Shown: positions 36,441 through 44,644, numbered from the stretch's first letter. The stretch: 64,000 nt of DNA from Phycisphaerales bacterium (GCA_029260295.1 JAJDDN010000008.1:496001-560000); one strand, 5' to 3'. Numbers and translations: made by a program. The notes: generated by a model from the letters alone, not told the origin.

Positions 36441-37421
36441 ATGTTGCCCCTGGCAAGCGAAAGATCAGTTATTGGAGAGATCCACCCAAAGTATGGCTAC
36501 CCAAGGCCGATGTGCTTCCGAGAGCGAAAGGAACACGCCTTGGAAAAGCATTACTTCAAATCAGTCACCACAAATCGATTCCAAATTCACAAATCAACCT
36601 TCGTAGCCGCTCTGCTCATGTTTTCTGTCCATTCAGTTGCTGGCGAAATCAAAAAATTTGAATCCATATCAGAATCACGCTCTGAAGAACTAGCCGTTAA
36701 TTCTCAGAGCAGAAACCCTACTCACAGTGCGTTCAATCTGAACAACAATCAGTGCGTGGATTGTCATGAATATCAAATCGAGTTCTCACATCCTGTTGGG
36801 GTCTACCCACCCGCATCAATGTCTGTGCCCGCTAATTTTCCACTCATCGATGGGAAAGTGGTATGTATAACCTGCCACTTACCGTACGAAAATGATCATT
36901 CAACAGGAAAATCAGCCCAAACCGAGCAGGTATCCTTTTCAGTACACGGGACAGAAATATGCACACAATGCCATGACCCAAACGGATTCTCGGTCCAAGA
37001 CATGCACTCCAGGACGACTAGGAAGGCACATGTAGACCCGAGCACAGACCGCTATGCAAGAACCCGTCAAACACGCTCGTCAGCCCCTACAGCTCAATGG
37101 CTGGACTCAGAGAGCGATTCCTGCATGACATGCCACGACGGCGCAATGGCAAGCAGCTCGGGGTCTGACATTGGATCATCGCACAGTTCAATCTATAATG
37201 AGCAACTGAGTAGCGATCACCCAATCGGGCGGTACCAACTCTCAAACCCATCTGAGTCCGATGGAACACTCAAACCATCCTCAATGATCGATTCACGGAT
37301 CCGGCTCATCAACAATCATGTCGGATGCAACTCGTGCCACAGCGTGTATTCGCCACAAAATGATCTTCTTGTCATGTCCAACCAAGGCAGCCGGCTTTGC
37401 TTGGAATGCCATGAGTACTGA
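36441..37421 (+). CDS. Exported hexaheme cytochrome c
   Basis: The 326-residue frame from 36441 carries six CXXCH motifs: CVDCH, CITCH, CTQCH, CMTCHDGA, CNSCH and CLECH. The C-terminal half (CHDG...SSDHPIGRYQLSNP...CNSCH...CLECH) is related to the tetraheme and 11-heme cytochromes on the opposite strand. The N-terminus is probably mis-set: the secretion signal (KSTFVAALLMFSVHSVAGE) lies about 50 residues in. A TTG at 36540 preceded by AAAGGAA would give a normal-length signal peptide. Transcription is divergent from the tetraheme gene. It probably belongs to the same electron-transfer system. Confidence 0.85.
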   Translation: MLPLASERSVIGEIHPKYGYPRPMCFRERKEHALEKHYFKSVTTNRFQIHKSTFVAALLMFSVHSVAGEIKKFESISESRSEELAVNSQSRNPTHSAFNLNNNQCVDCHEYQIEFSHPVGVYPPASMSVPANFPLIDGKVVCITCHLPYENDHSTGKSAQTEQVSFSVHGTEICTQCHDPNGFSVQDMHSRTTRKAHVDPSTDRYARTRQTRSSAPTAQWLDSESDSCMTCHDGAMASSSGSDIGSSHSSIYNEQLSSDHPIGRYQLSNPSESDGTLKPSSMIDSRIRLINNHVGCNSCHSVYSPQNDLLVMSNQGSRLCLECHEY

Positions 37422-37599
37422 TGAAACCCACCCTGCTTGTTCCCAGTGGTAGGATTTCTGTTCTACACGAAATCTCAAAAATAGGAGAACCCCAATAACC
37501 GAGATTCCATAGATCTATACATATGCCGAGCCCTTCCCCATCAGCCCCCCTTGCAGACACTTTCACATACTCCAACAACACCCGCACAACTAGCCAATT

Positions 37600-37615
37600 T
37601 GGCACCGATCTTGCA
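37600..37615 (+). promoter_or_regulatory. Near-consensus sigma-54 (-24/-12) promoter for the ccmC operon
   Basis: TGGCACCGATCTTGCA matches the TGGCACG-N4-TTGCW consensus at every position but one, with correct GG-N10-GC spacing. The start would be near 37626, leaving about 75 bases of leader before the ATG at 37702. Half-sites GTTCT (37460) and AGAAC (37486) lie 110-140 bp upstream. Confidence 0.88.
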
Positions 37616-37701
37616 GAACATCAATCGCCATGCTCATGCATGAGGCTTACCAATCCTCAGCACAAAGAGCATCGGCTCAATGATTGAACTGGAGATCTAG
37701 A

Positions 37702-38754
37702 ATGCGACCCCGCCAAATAGCCCTGCTTTCAGGCCTCCTGACAATGGCAAATATTGCTGTAGCCCAATCTATCCCAAAAAACAATCAATCACCAGAGTCC
37801 ACAATCGGTTCAATCTCGATTGAAGCAGTGCAAGGATCCACAGATGCCCCTGCAATCGGGGTATCCAATATTGAAGTTACCCTGCTCAGCAAAGATAGAG
37901 TTATCAAAACAATCAATGCCGAACTAGACGAGCATGGCATCGCCATCCTCAACGACATCCCCTTAGGCACAGATATCCAGCCAGTAGTCCGAGTTGAGCA
38001 CGCAGGCGTGACCTATCAAGAAGTCGGCATGGTCATGGGAGCTTCACTCTCTCAACAAACAATCAAGGTGACCTGCTACGAGGTAACCAATGACACGCCA
38101 ACCTGGTCAATGCCTATGCGGCAGGTCATGCTTTCATACACACCCCAAGGCATCAAGGTCACTGAAATCTTCGTCATTCACAACCCAGACAACCAAACCT
38201 GGCTCGGAACCCAAACCCCGCAGAACAAACCAGTGACCATGTCACTAGGGCTTCCAAACGGTGCAGATCAGATCAAACTCGGAACCGGTTTCCATGATTG
38301 GTGTTGCACGAGCATGGTTTCTGGGACGCTTGTGAACCATCTCCCGCTCATGCCAGAGAACACTGAACTGGATTTTAGTTATGTCATCAATACCGATGAC
38401 GGGACATGCAACTTGACAATCGAAGCACCGGCTGATGTCGAACAAATGATCGTCATGCTCCCAGACGACATGCACGCACACACCACAGACGGGCTTGCCC
38501 TTGGCGGGACACGGAATATCGCTGATACAACTGTCCGCTACTACACTGCATCTGAGCTCGCAAAGGGCAATAAGGTACAGCTCGCATTAAGCGGGTTGCC
38601 CAGAGTTCGAACAGTGAACTCAAACTCAACCTCCAGCACACCAATCACAATCAGTCCGAATCAACTCATTATGGTCGCAGGCGGTATTGTTCTTCTTCTT
38701 ACCGCCGGAAGCATGCTCTACAGAATACGGTCACACACAACAGGCAACAGCTAA
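37702..38754 (+). CDS. Exported protein of unknown function with a C-terminal membrane anchor, in the cytochrome maturation operon
   Basis: I use the ATG at 37702 (MRPRQIALLSG) with GGAG 8 bases upstream; the frame extends to a TTG at 37684. The 350-residue product has a signal peptide ending NIAVAQ, then an Ig/transthyretin-like domain typical of carboxypeptidase-regulatory folds (IEVTLLSKDRVIKTINAELDEHGIAILNDIP, about 60-110). A larger beta-rich domain follows with cysteines in DWCCTSM and DGTCNL, and one C-terminal helix (QLIMVAGGIVLLLTAGSMLY) ends in a short basic tail. I do not recognise the family. Its stop overlaps the ccmC start (TAATG), so a role in heme delivery or apocytochrome handling is plausible but unproven. 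Confidence 0.8.
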   Translation: MRPRQIALLSGLLTMANIAVAQSIPKNNQSPESTIGSISIEAVQGSTDAPAIGVSNIEVTLLSKDRVIKTINAELDEHGIAILNDIPLGTDIQPVVRVEHAGVTYQEVGMVMGASLSQQTIKVTCYEVTNDTPTWSMPMRQVMLSYTPQGIKVTEIFVIHNPDNQTWLGTQTPQNKPVTMSLGLPNGADQIKLGTGFHDWCCTSMVSGTLVNHLPLMPENTELDFSYVINTDDGTCNLTIEAPADVEQMIVMLPDDMHAHTTDGLALGGTRNIADTTVRYYTASELAKGNKVQLALSGLPRVRTVNSNSTSSTPITISPNQLIMVAGGIVLLLTAGSMLYRIRSHTTGNS

Positions 38755-39551
38755 TGCATTTATGGATTCATCCATTCCATCACTCCAAGAAGAGCGACCG
38801 ACACTCAAGGGATCGTGGACTGTCAATACCCTTCAATTTTCTGCTGCAAAGGACTGAAGTCATACAGTTCACTACACATAGATCATGGTTCGCGCCGGCT
38901 TATTGGACGATGACAGCTCTCCTGTTTGCAATCGGAATATTCATGCTGGTGCTCAGAACACCAACCGAGAGCGAGTTTGGCCCAGTTCAAAAAATCTTCT
39001 ATCTGCATCTTCCAGCCGCGATCTGTATGTTTATCGCAGCCTTTACCTTATTTATCGCCAGTGCAGGATTCCTATGGACACGGTCAATGGCCTGGGACGA
39101 TCTCGCAAAGGCATCGGGCAGGGTAACCGTAGTTCTATGTTCAATCGTGCTCTTCACAGGCGTTATCTGGGGAAAGAGCGAGTGGGGCCACTGGTGGACA
39201 TGGAGCCCTAGGCTCACCTTTAGTCTGGTGCTCTGGATCCTCTATGTCATCTACCTCATAATCCGACCATCTGTCAAATCGCCAACCCGGCGTGCAACTG
39301 TCTGCGCCGTCTACGCGATGGCCGCCTTCGTCGATGTCCCCCTCGTATACGCATCTGTTAAACTCATGCCCGATATTCACCCATCTTCCATCGAACTCAA
39401 TACCGCCATGCAACTCACACTGCTTATATGGTCCATCGCCATCCCACTGATGGCGGCTGGTTTAATCGCTACTGATTTTTCCCTCAACCGCAGGCTAAGG
39501 ACCCTCCACAGTGCCTCAATCATTGAAACTGATCCGGGGGAACTCCAATGA
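38754..39551 (+). CDS. ccmC: CcmC/CcsA-family heme-handling membrane protein
   Basis: The 265-residue protein has an odd hydrophilic N-terminal stretch of ~45 residues followed by six membrane helices. The heme-binding tryptophan-rich segment reads WGHWWTWSPRLT, close to the CcmC form (WWVWDARLTS) with Ser replacing Asp. Histidines flank it in the conserved FGPVQKIFYLHLPAA and MPDIHPSS. CcmC exports or presents heme for cytochrome c maturation. It is coupled to the preceding gene by a TAATG overlap and to a tiny downstream gene by an ATGA overlap. The start could lie further in than 38754. Confidence 0.88.
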   Translation: MHLWIHPFHHSKKSDRHSRDRGLSIPFNFLLQRTEVIQFTTHRSWFAPAYWTMTALLFAIGIFMLVLRTPTESEFGPVQKIFYLHLPAAICMFIAAFTLFIASAGFLWTRSMAWDDLAKASGRVTVVLCSIVLFTGVIWGKSEWGHWWTWSPRLTFSLVLWILYVIYLIIRPSVKSPTRRATVCAVYAMAAFVDVPLVYASVKLMPDIHPSSIELNTAMQLTLLIWSIAIPLMAAGLIATDFSLNRRLRTLHSASIIETDPGELQ

Positions 39552-39664
39552 TTATTTATCTTCTTTTGGCTTATGCATGCAGCCTCTCACTCCTATGGGG
39601 ATATGCGTTACTCTTAGTATTCAAGAATCACAGCATCAAGCAGCAGGAAAAACAAAGCATCTGA
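39548..39664 (+). CDS. CcmD-like single-helix membrane peptide
   Basis: This 38-codon gene has an ATG that overlaps the ccmC stop (ATGA). The product is one hydrophobic helix (IYLLLAYACSLSLLWGYALLLVF) followed by a short basic/polar cytoplasmic tail (KNHSIKQQEKQ). Length, topology and position right after ccmC match CcmD, the small partner that stabilises CcmC-type heme export complexes. Sequence alone cannot prove it because CcmD is poorly conserved. Confidence 0.7.
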   Translation: MIIYLLLAYACSLSLLWGYALLLVFKNHSIKQQEKQSI

Positions 39665-39715
39665 CTCATAAAGAATTTTCCATGTTGAGGAACATTTAAA
39701 AAAAGGATAATCACA

Positions 39716-40327
39716 ATGCCAAGAACACTTACAATAACCGCCATACTGGCTCTTGCCGGAACCACACCGTTCATGTTTGCCGTATCAGCCGAGCAGCCAG
39801 GACTGCCGACCGGGCATCCCGCAGTCAGCACACCCGAAAAAGCTGTAATCGAATCAAACGCAAACCCGGCGGATGTCCAATCTGTTGATGCCATTATCGA
39901 CGCCTACTACGCCTCTGTTTCTGGCGCCAAAGGTGTGCCACGAGACTGGGAAAGGTTTCTTTCGCTCTTTATGCCTGACGCCCAGCTCATTGTGTCAAGA
40001 ACAGTAGATGGCCAATCCATCCCCTTAGCAATCAGCCCGCAAGAGTTCGTGGAATCCAATCGGACCTACTTCGAAAAAGGCGGATACTTCGAGAGTGACA
40101 TCAACAGAGAATCAAACGAGTTCGGTCATATCGCCCAAGTATTTAGTACCTACGCATCAAGGCGAGCACTCGAAGATCCAGAGCCATATTCAAGAGGCAT
40201 CAACAGCATGCTCCTCATGAATACAGGCGACCGCTGGTGGATTACCACGGTGATGTGGGAATCGGAGTATCCCGAAACCAACCCAATCCCACAACAGTTT
40301 CTCCCAACTCCAGATGGCGATAGCTAA
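39716..40327 (+). CDS. Exported SnoaL/NTF2-like protein of unknown function
   Basis: The 203-residue protein has a signal peptide (MPRTLTITAILALAGTTPFMFAVSA) and a single domain of about 150 residues. AIIDAYYASVSGAKGVPRDWERFLSLFMPDAQ and the closing RWWITTVMWESEYP have the helix-then-strand layout of SnoaL-like / NTF2-fold proteins. These bind small ligands or act as enzymes; no catalytic residue can be assigned. It lies 51 bp after the CcmD-like gene, preceded by AAAGGAT, and ends before a bidirectional terminator, so it is the last gene of the sigma-54-driven operon. Confidence 0.75.
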   Translation: MPRTLTITAILALAGTTPFMFAVSAEQPGLPTGHPAVSTPEKAVIESNANPADVQSVDAIIDAYYASVSGAKGVPRDWERFLSLFMPDAQLIVSRTVDGQSIPLAISPQEFVESNRTYFEKGGYFESDINRESNEFGHIAQVFSTYASRRALEDPEPYSRGINSMLLMNTGDRWWITTVMWESEYPETNPIPQQFLPTPDGDS

Positions 40328-40370
40328 TACCCTTTGATTCGGGTCTAAATCTGTAAACCCTCAAAACAAA

Positions 40371-40410
40371 AAACCCGCCGTCATCGGTTCTGATGACGGC
40401 GGGTTTGTTA
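40371..40410. terminator. Bidirectional terminator between the SnoaL-like gene and ccsA
   Basis: A perfect 15-bp stem, AAACCCGCCGTCATC / GATGACGGCGGGTTT, encloses a 6-base loop. T-rich sequence follows on the right and an A-run precedes it on the left, so it can end both the rightward ccmC operon and the leftward ccs operon. Confidence 0.9.
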
Positions 40411-40429
40411 TTTGTACAATGATCAATCG

Positions 40430-42139
40430 CTATGCAGGATTGGACTTGGCAAACTTGCTTCTCCACAAGCTCATAGGAAGCATCCCCACACCCATCAGGG
40501 CGATCTGGCTGAGCATAAATATTGACAGCCAGAAGACTGCAGAGTTTGTAAAGCCGTATGAATGCAATCCAACGCCCAACATATTGGTACCAAACCAGGA
40601 CCAGGCCGTGATGATGTTGCCAAAGATCGCAAGAATAACAAGACCACGATCACGGATCATCCCACCCCATCGGGCATGGAGAATGAGCAAATTCCAGAGC
40701 ACAATCAGAGCGGCCCCGTTCTCTTTGGCATCCCAGCCCCAGAAACGCCCCCAAGATTGATCCGCCCAGATACCACCCAGTACTGTCCCAACAAAGCTGG
40801 TCACAGTCGCAAAGCAAATCACCCCGTAGGTCATCTTGATCAATGACTTGCCAAACTCACGATCAAGAGTCTTTGTAAGAACACCCAGAAGCACATACGC
40901 AATCGCAAGGAACCCTGCAAAGAATGTGGCCGAGTATCCGATGGTTACGACAACAACATGCGTCGTCAACCAGAAGTTCGAATCAAGCACCGCCTGCATC
41001 ATCTCCATGGTGTCCCCGGAGCTGCCCAGGTTATGAGCAACGACCAGCGTACCAAACCCGATGACCGATGCCATGATCCCGCCAAGCCCAAGCTTCATCT
41101 GGCGATCGATGATGAGCCCGATGATCACACCAAACCATCCGATGAAAACAGCGGATGAATAGAGGTTGGTAATCGGTGGTCGCCCCTGCAAATACACTCG
41201 GCTTGCGATACCGATAGTTTGAACAATAAACGCGATCACGATGAGCGATGTCATTGAGTTGAATAAAGACTTTGACCAATCTTTCTTGGTGAGCTGACTC
41301 GAAAGCATGCCGAAGCACCCGAAAAGAAACGCCATCAAGAACAAAGTCGAGGCAATGATAAAGGGCTGCACTTGATTAAAGACAACCTCATACCGCGATT
41401 TACGAGAGTCGTACTCGATTTCTGAATCAACAAGCGCGGCATACGAAGCAAGGCTTGCATTAAACTCGTCCGCGGTCCCGCCTTCTTCCGTAGTACCGGA
41501 CCTGTACTTCTGCAATACATCCAGGAGTGCCAATGCATCAGGATCGGAAGGGCTCTCGTTAAGCACATTGACGAATGATCGCCAATCATCACCCGATGTC
41601 AAAGGCGGAACAAGGTACGGGTTCTGCAGCTGTGAGAGTTCACTAAAGAGTGACATCCGCTGATTGAGTACCAATACCGCACGCTGGAATGGATCCCGGG
41701 ATTTTGCTTTGGTATCAAACGCCAAACCCGCCTGCCTATTTATCTCATTCCCCGCTGCTCGGAGCTCCGCAAACGAAAACCGCGTCCGCTTCTCGGTATC
41801 GAGCCCTACCAATGCAAGCACATCCGGATGATCAATTCTGAACACCCGCCGCTGAACCGATAGCTCAGGGTTTGTGATCAGCTCTATATACCATTCGATC
41901 GCAGACATCGTCCCGTCATCAGTCTTGAGACTCTGACGCCCGCTCAGGTTCATGAGACTGTTACGAGCAACAGTATCAAGCGGCTTGGTCCGCCCGCTAG
42001 CCGATACAGGGAGCCGACGGAAGGTGTCTAGGTTGTAATCACTATCAATTTGATCGGGTCGAACAAGCTTCTGCCCTGCATACAGCAGAGCGAAAACAAG
42101 AACAATCCAAGGCAGGATCTGTTGTACTTTCTTCATCAT
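40430..42139 (-). CDS. ccsA: Cytochrome c biogenesis protein CcsA (ResC/CcsB type), with long N-terminal domain
   Basis: The 569-residue protein has an N-terminal anchor followed by an extracytoplasmic region of about 240 residues that begins with the ASGRTKPLDTVARN signature common in these proteins. Then come about eight membrane helices with the heme-binding WGRFWGWDAKENGA (WWD) motif and flanking histidines (VAHNLG, WLTTHVV, LHSYG). With ResB it transports heme and ligates it to apocytochromes at CXXCH sites in system II. Its start overlaps the resB stop by 4 bp. Such capacity fits the dense set of multiheme cytochromes around it. Confidence 0.93.
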   Translation of the reverse strand: MMKKVQQILPWIVLVFALLYAGQKLVRPDQIDSDYNLDTFRRLPVSASGRTKPLDTVARNSLMNLSGRQSLKTDDGTMSAIEWYIELITNPELSVQRRVFRIDHPDVLALVGLDTEKRTRFSFAELRAAGNEINRQAGLAFDTKAKSRDPFQRAVLVLNQRMSLFSELSQLQNPYLVPPLTSGDDWRSFVNVLNESPSDPDALALLDVLQKYRSGTTEEGGTADEFNASLASYAALVDSEIEYDSRKSRYEVVFNQVQPFIIASTLFLMAFLFGCFGMLSSQLTKKDWSKSLFNSMTSLIVIAFIVQTIGIASRVYLQGRPPITNLYSSAVFIGWFGVIIGLIIDRQMKLGLGGIMASVIGFGTLVVAHNLGSSGDTMEMMQAVLDSNFWLTTHVVVVTIGYSATFFAGFLAIAYVLLGVLTKTLDREFGKSLIKMTYGVICFATVTSFVGTVLGGIWADQSWGRFWGWDAKENGAALIVLWNLLILHARWGGMIRDRGLVILAIFGNIITAWSWFGTNMLGVGLHSYGFTNSAVFWLSIFMLSQIALMGVGMLPMSLWRSKFAKSNPA

Positions 42140-43311
42140 GACCGTCTCCCAGTGGCTGGAACAAGCCTCATCCCAAAGTGAATAAGCATGCCAAGAGTAA
42201 CTATGCTGCAGGACAAATACGGTATGAGCCAGCCGGGGTTCTTCACCACCTGCAGCACCGTCCCCGCATCACCCCGTAAAAACGAAGCTTGGTAGAATGT
42301 CTCACCCGCATGACGGAGCGGATGATTCATGTAGATCAACACTTCCCGATCAACATTTCGAGTAGTGTCAACCAACTGGACATCACTCGAATAGTTCCGA
42401 GCCATCTGAGTCCCAGTGAACAAGTCATGCTTGAAATCGATTAGATGGAGCGAATAAGGCTTGTAGGTTCGTGCAAATCTGAGTGAGACTAAATATGTCC
42501 GCCCGTCAACTTCGACCCTCTGAGGCTGGTCGACATACACCGAGAGCAGGTACGAACCGAGACGGGTCTCGCCATCAAAGAATGTCACATACGCCGACGG
42601 TGCATCAACGGTCGAGCCATCCACGCCATTGGCCCGTGGCAATGGCATCGCAGCAAGCTCGCTGGCCACTCCTGAATCTGCTATTCCCTTGCGTGATTCT
42701 GGTGCCTGCATAGGACCAAGCATCTGAGAGTTTGCCATCCACTCAGTCACTTCGATCCTGAACGGGAAGAGCGAGTTTGAAATTACTTCACCGGTTTCGA
42801 TGAATCTTTCTGGAATAACGACAACCAAGTCGTCAACGGGATCAGACTGATCAACAATCGAGATTTCTGATGACCGGATGTCTTCAACAAAGTTCACCGT
42901 TTCGCCCTCGCGGATCGTCATATTCCCCTCTTTGGCAGCGAACCCAGTAACGAACTCGCCTACCAAGAGCAGTATGACACCAAGGTGCGTGAGAATAATC
43001 CCAATCCTCTTCTTCCGGAGCTTGAATCGGACTGTATGAGCCGCGACGAGATTGATCAGCATTGCTACGCCAAGTGTGAGACCGCCCGGGAACCAGATTG
43101 CTCCCGGGATCGTGGCCACATCTTTGGGAACAAAGATCTGCAAATCTATGGAGACAATGATCGATCGAAAATACTGATCAACAACCGTCCAAATCCCAGA
43201 ATGAACCTGGGCCAAAGTTCCGGCAAAGATCAAAAAAATCGAGAGAGCAAAGATCACGACTGTTAATCGCAATGAAGCCACCGGCTTAAGAAGCTTTCGT
43301 ATCTTCATCAT
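42136..43311 (-). CDS. resB: Cytochrome c biogenesis protein ResB (Ccs1)
   Basis: The 391-residue protein has two N-terminal helices (SLRLTVVIFALSIFLIFAGTLAQ and a second near 75-95), a third at IGIILTHLGVILLLVGEFVTGF, then a ~220-residue extracytoplasmic domain. A last helix near the C-terminus follows YMNHPLRHAGETFYQASF and NPGWLIPYLSC, both typical of ResB. It is the partner of CcsA in system II heme attachment. It is coupled by 4-bp overlaps to the lipoprotein gene upstream and to ccsA downstream. Confidence 0.93.
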   Translation of the reverse strand: MMKIRKLLKPVASLRLTVVIFALSIFLIFAGTLAQVHSGIWTVVDQYFRSIIVSIDLQIFVPKDVATIPGAIWFPGGLTLGVAMLINLVAAHTVRFKLRKKRIGIILTHLGVILLLVGEFVTGFAAKEGNMTIREGETVNFVEDIRSSEISIVDQSDPVDDLVVVIPERFIETGEVISNSLFPFRIEVTEWMANSQMLGPMQAPESRKGIADSGVASELAAMPLPRANGVDGSTVDAPSAYVTFFDGETRLGSYLLSVYVDQPQRVEVDGRTYLVSLRFARTYKPYSLHLIDFKHDLFTGTQMARNYSSDVQLVDTTRNVDREVLIYMNHPLRHAGETFYQASFLRGDAGTVLQVVKNPGWLIPYLSCSIVTLGMLIHFGMRLVPATGRRS

Positions 43312-44381
43312 GGTGCACTCGTCCTTCCTACGCCTTCGGCATTGATAAACGCTTCAAATCGTTCAAGCTCGGCTCCAACAGCCGCTACAGAACCAGTCAG
43401 TTTAAAGAATAATGTTTGCCCACCAAGCGGGACGATCCCCGCGGCCATCCGCCCATCACCTTCCAAAGCAACCAGGTCAACAAACAAGGCCTCGTCGCCT
43501 AGGTCCTTGAACGGCTGCTCATCCAATGACTGAACCAAGTTCAGCCCCAACTGCCCACGCCAGCGATTGATATTGCTCAGCGCCCCCCCACCATCGCCAA
43601 CCAACGAAGTAACGGTAATGCGCCCCCCACTCTGAGAGAGATATGCTGCCATCAAAATATCAGATGCATTCTCTTCCGCTGTCCACTCGGCTGGCGGCAC
43701 CCATCCCGATGTAGAAATCGATGCCGGCTCGTCATCGACGGGATCGACAGGGGCAGGAGCACTCTGCTGATCCTCTGCGTGCCCCCCATCACCGTGGTCA
43801 TGAATATGGAATGTAGACGAGAACGCAATCAGTTCGTCTTTGATCTGTCCAACTAGATCGCTAGGCCCAGTAGCCTTTGCAAACCAAGTCTGCCCGTCAC
43901 CGACATTGATTATCGAGCCGATGAGCCTTGCACTCTCGCCATCAACATCAACAATAATGACATCAAGGCCATCGACCTGTTCAAGAGTCTCGGCAAGCCC
44001 AGCCTCATCAATCGGATCAACCCCAACCTGACCACGCCAGCGGTTCACATTCGCCAGCAGCCCGCCAACATCACCAGGAAACGCCGTGACAGCAATCTCC
44101 TGACCATTCCCGGCCTGATAGGTTGCCTTTCGCATTGAACTGGTCGTTTCAAGCTCTTGCCATGAATCTGGAGCCGTCCAGATGACATGAGCCGCGGCGG
44201 CCTGCTGTGGTCGCTGCGCTGGAGCTGCTGCTGCGGGTGCACTATCGGGGGCTCTTGCGACCCGGTAAGAATGAATTTCTTCCTTCTGACACCCTGTAAT
44301 CCCAACCACAACACACCCGGTCAGTACACAACCGAGCTTGAAATGAGTTGAGCCAATTCCGCCTATTTGTTGTCGCTTCAT
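43308..44381 (-). CDS. Lipoprotein with two repeated domains, first gene of the ccs operon
   Basis: The 357-residue protein has a lipoprotein signal ending VVVGITGC. It contains two related domains of about 140 residues. In the first, TAPDSWQELETTSSMRKA, ITVTAFPGDVGG-like strands and NVNRWRGQVGVDPIDEAG appear. In the second, VPPAEWTAEENASDILMA and NINRWRGQLGLNLVQSLDE appear at corresponding places. They are joined by an acidic His/Gly/Asp-rich linker (HIHDHGDGGHAEDQ) that might bind metal. I do not recognise a function; similar doubled proteins seem to accompany ResB/CcsA in planctomycetes, from memory only. It may help maturation or redox control of cytochromes. Confidence 0.8.
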   Translation of the reverse strand: MKRQQIGGIGSTHFKLGCVLTGCVVVGITGCQKEEIHSYRVARAPDSAPAAAAPAQRPQQAAAAHVIWTAPDSWQELETTSSMRKATYQAGNGQEIAVTAFPGDVGGLLANVNRWRGQVGVDPIDEAGLAETLEQVDGLDVIIVDVDGESARLIGSIINVGDGQTWFAKATGPSDLVGQIKDELIAFSSTFHIHDHGDGGHAEDQQSAPAPVDPVDDEPASISTSGWVPPAEWTAEENASDILMAAYLSQSGGRITVTSLVGDGGGALSNINRWRGQLGLNLVQSLDEQPFKDLGDEALFVDLVALEGDGRMAAGIVPLGGQTLFFKLTGSVAAVGAELERFEAFINAEGVGRTSAP

Positions 44382-44644
44382 TCAAAAAGCCTTCCTGCTT
44401 CAGTACTCAAGAAAATCAATAACTGATCACTAGAAACCGAGTTCCATTCTATGTGAACCCCTGTCTCCGATCTCATAGTCGTGTAACAATCGACAGACAT
44501 TTGCAGTTTTTCAGCAGTATTTTTCACAGTAAAGAAACCGAGATTAGGCAGTCAATGATCACGAAATCTCGTTAATCATGAACAAGCTCACATCCGAAAA
44601 AGCATTGCCCCACAGCCCACACACAGCCACCCTAGCGGTCCGAA

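Noticed and set aside
44382-44644. Searched for a sigma-54 promoter before the ccs operon
   Set aside because: No GG-N10-GC arrangement in the leftward direction was found, so this operon is not included in the proposed regulon.
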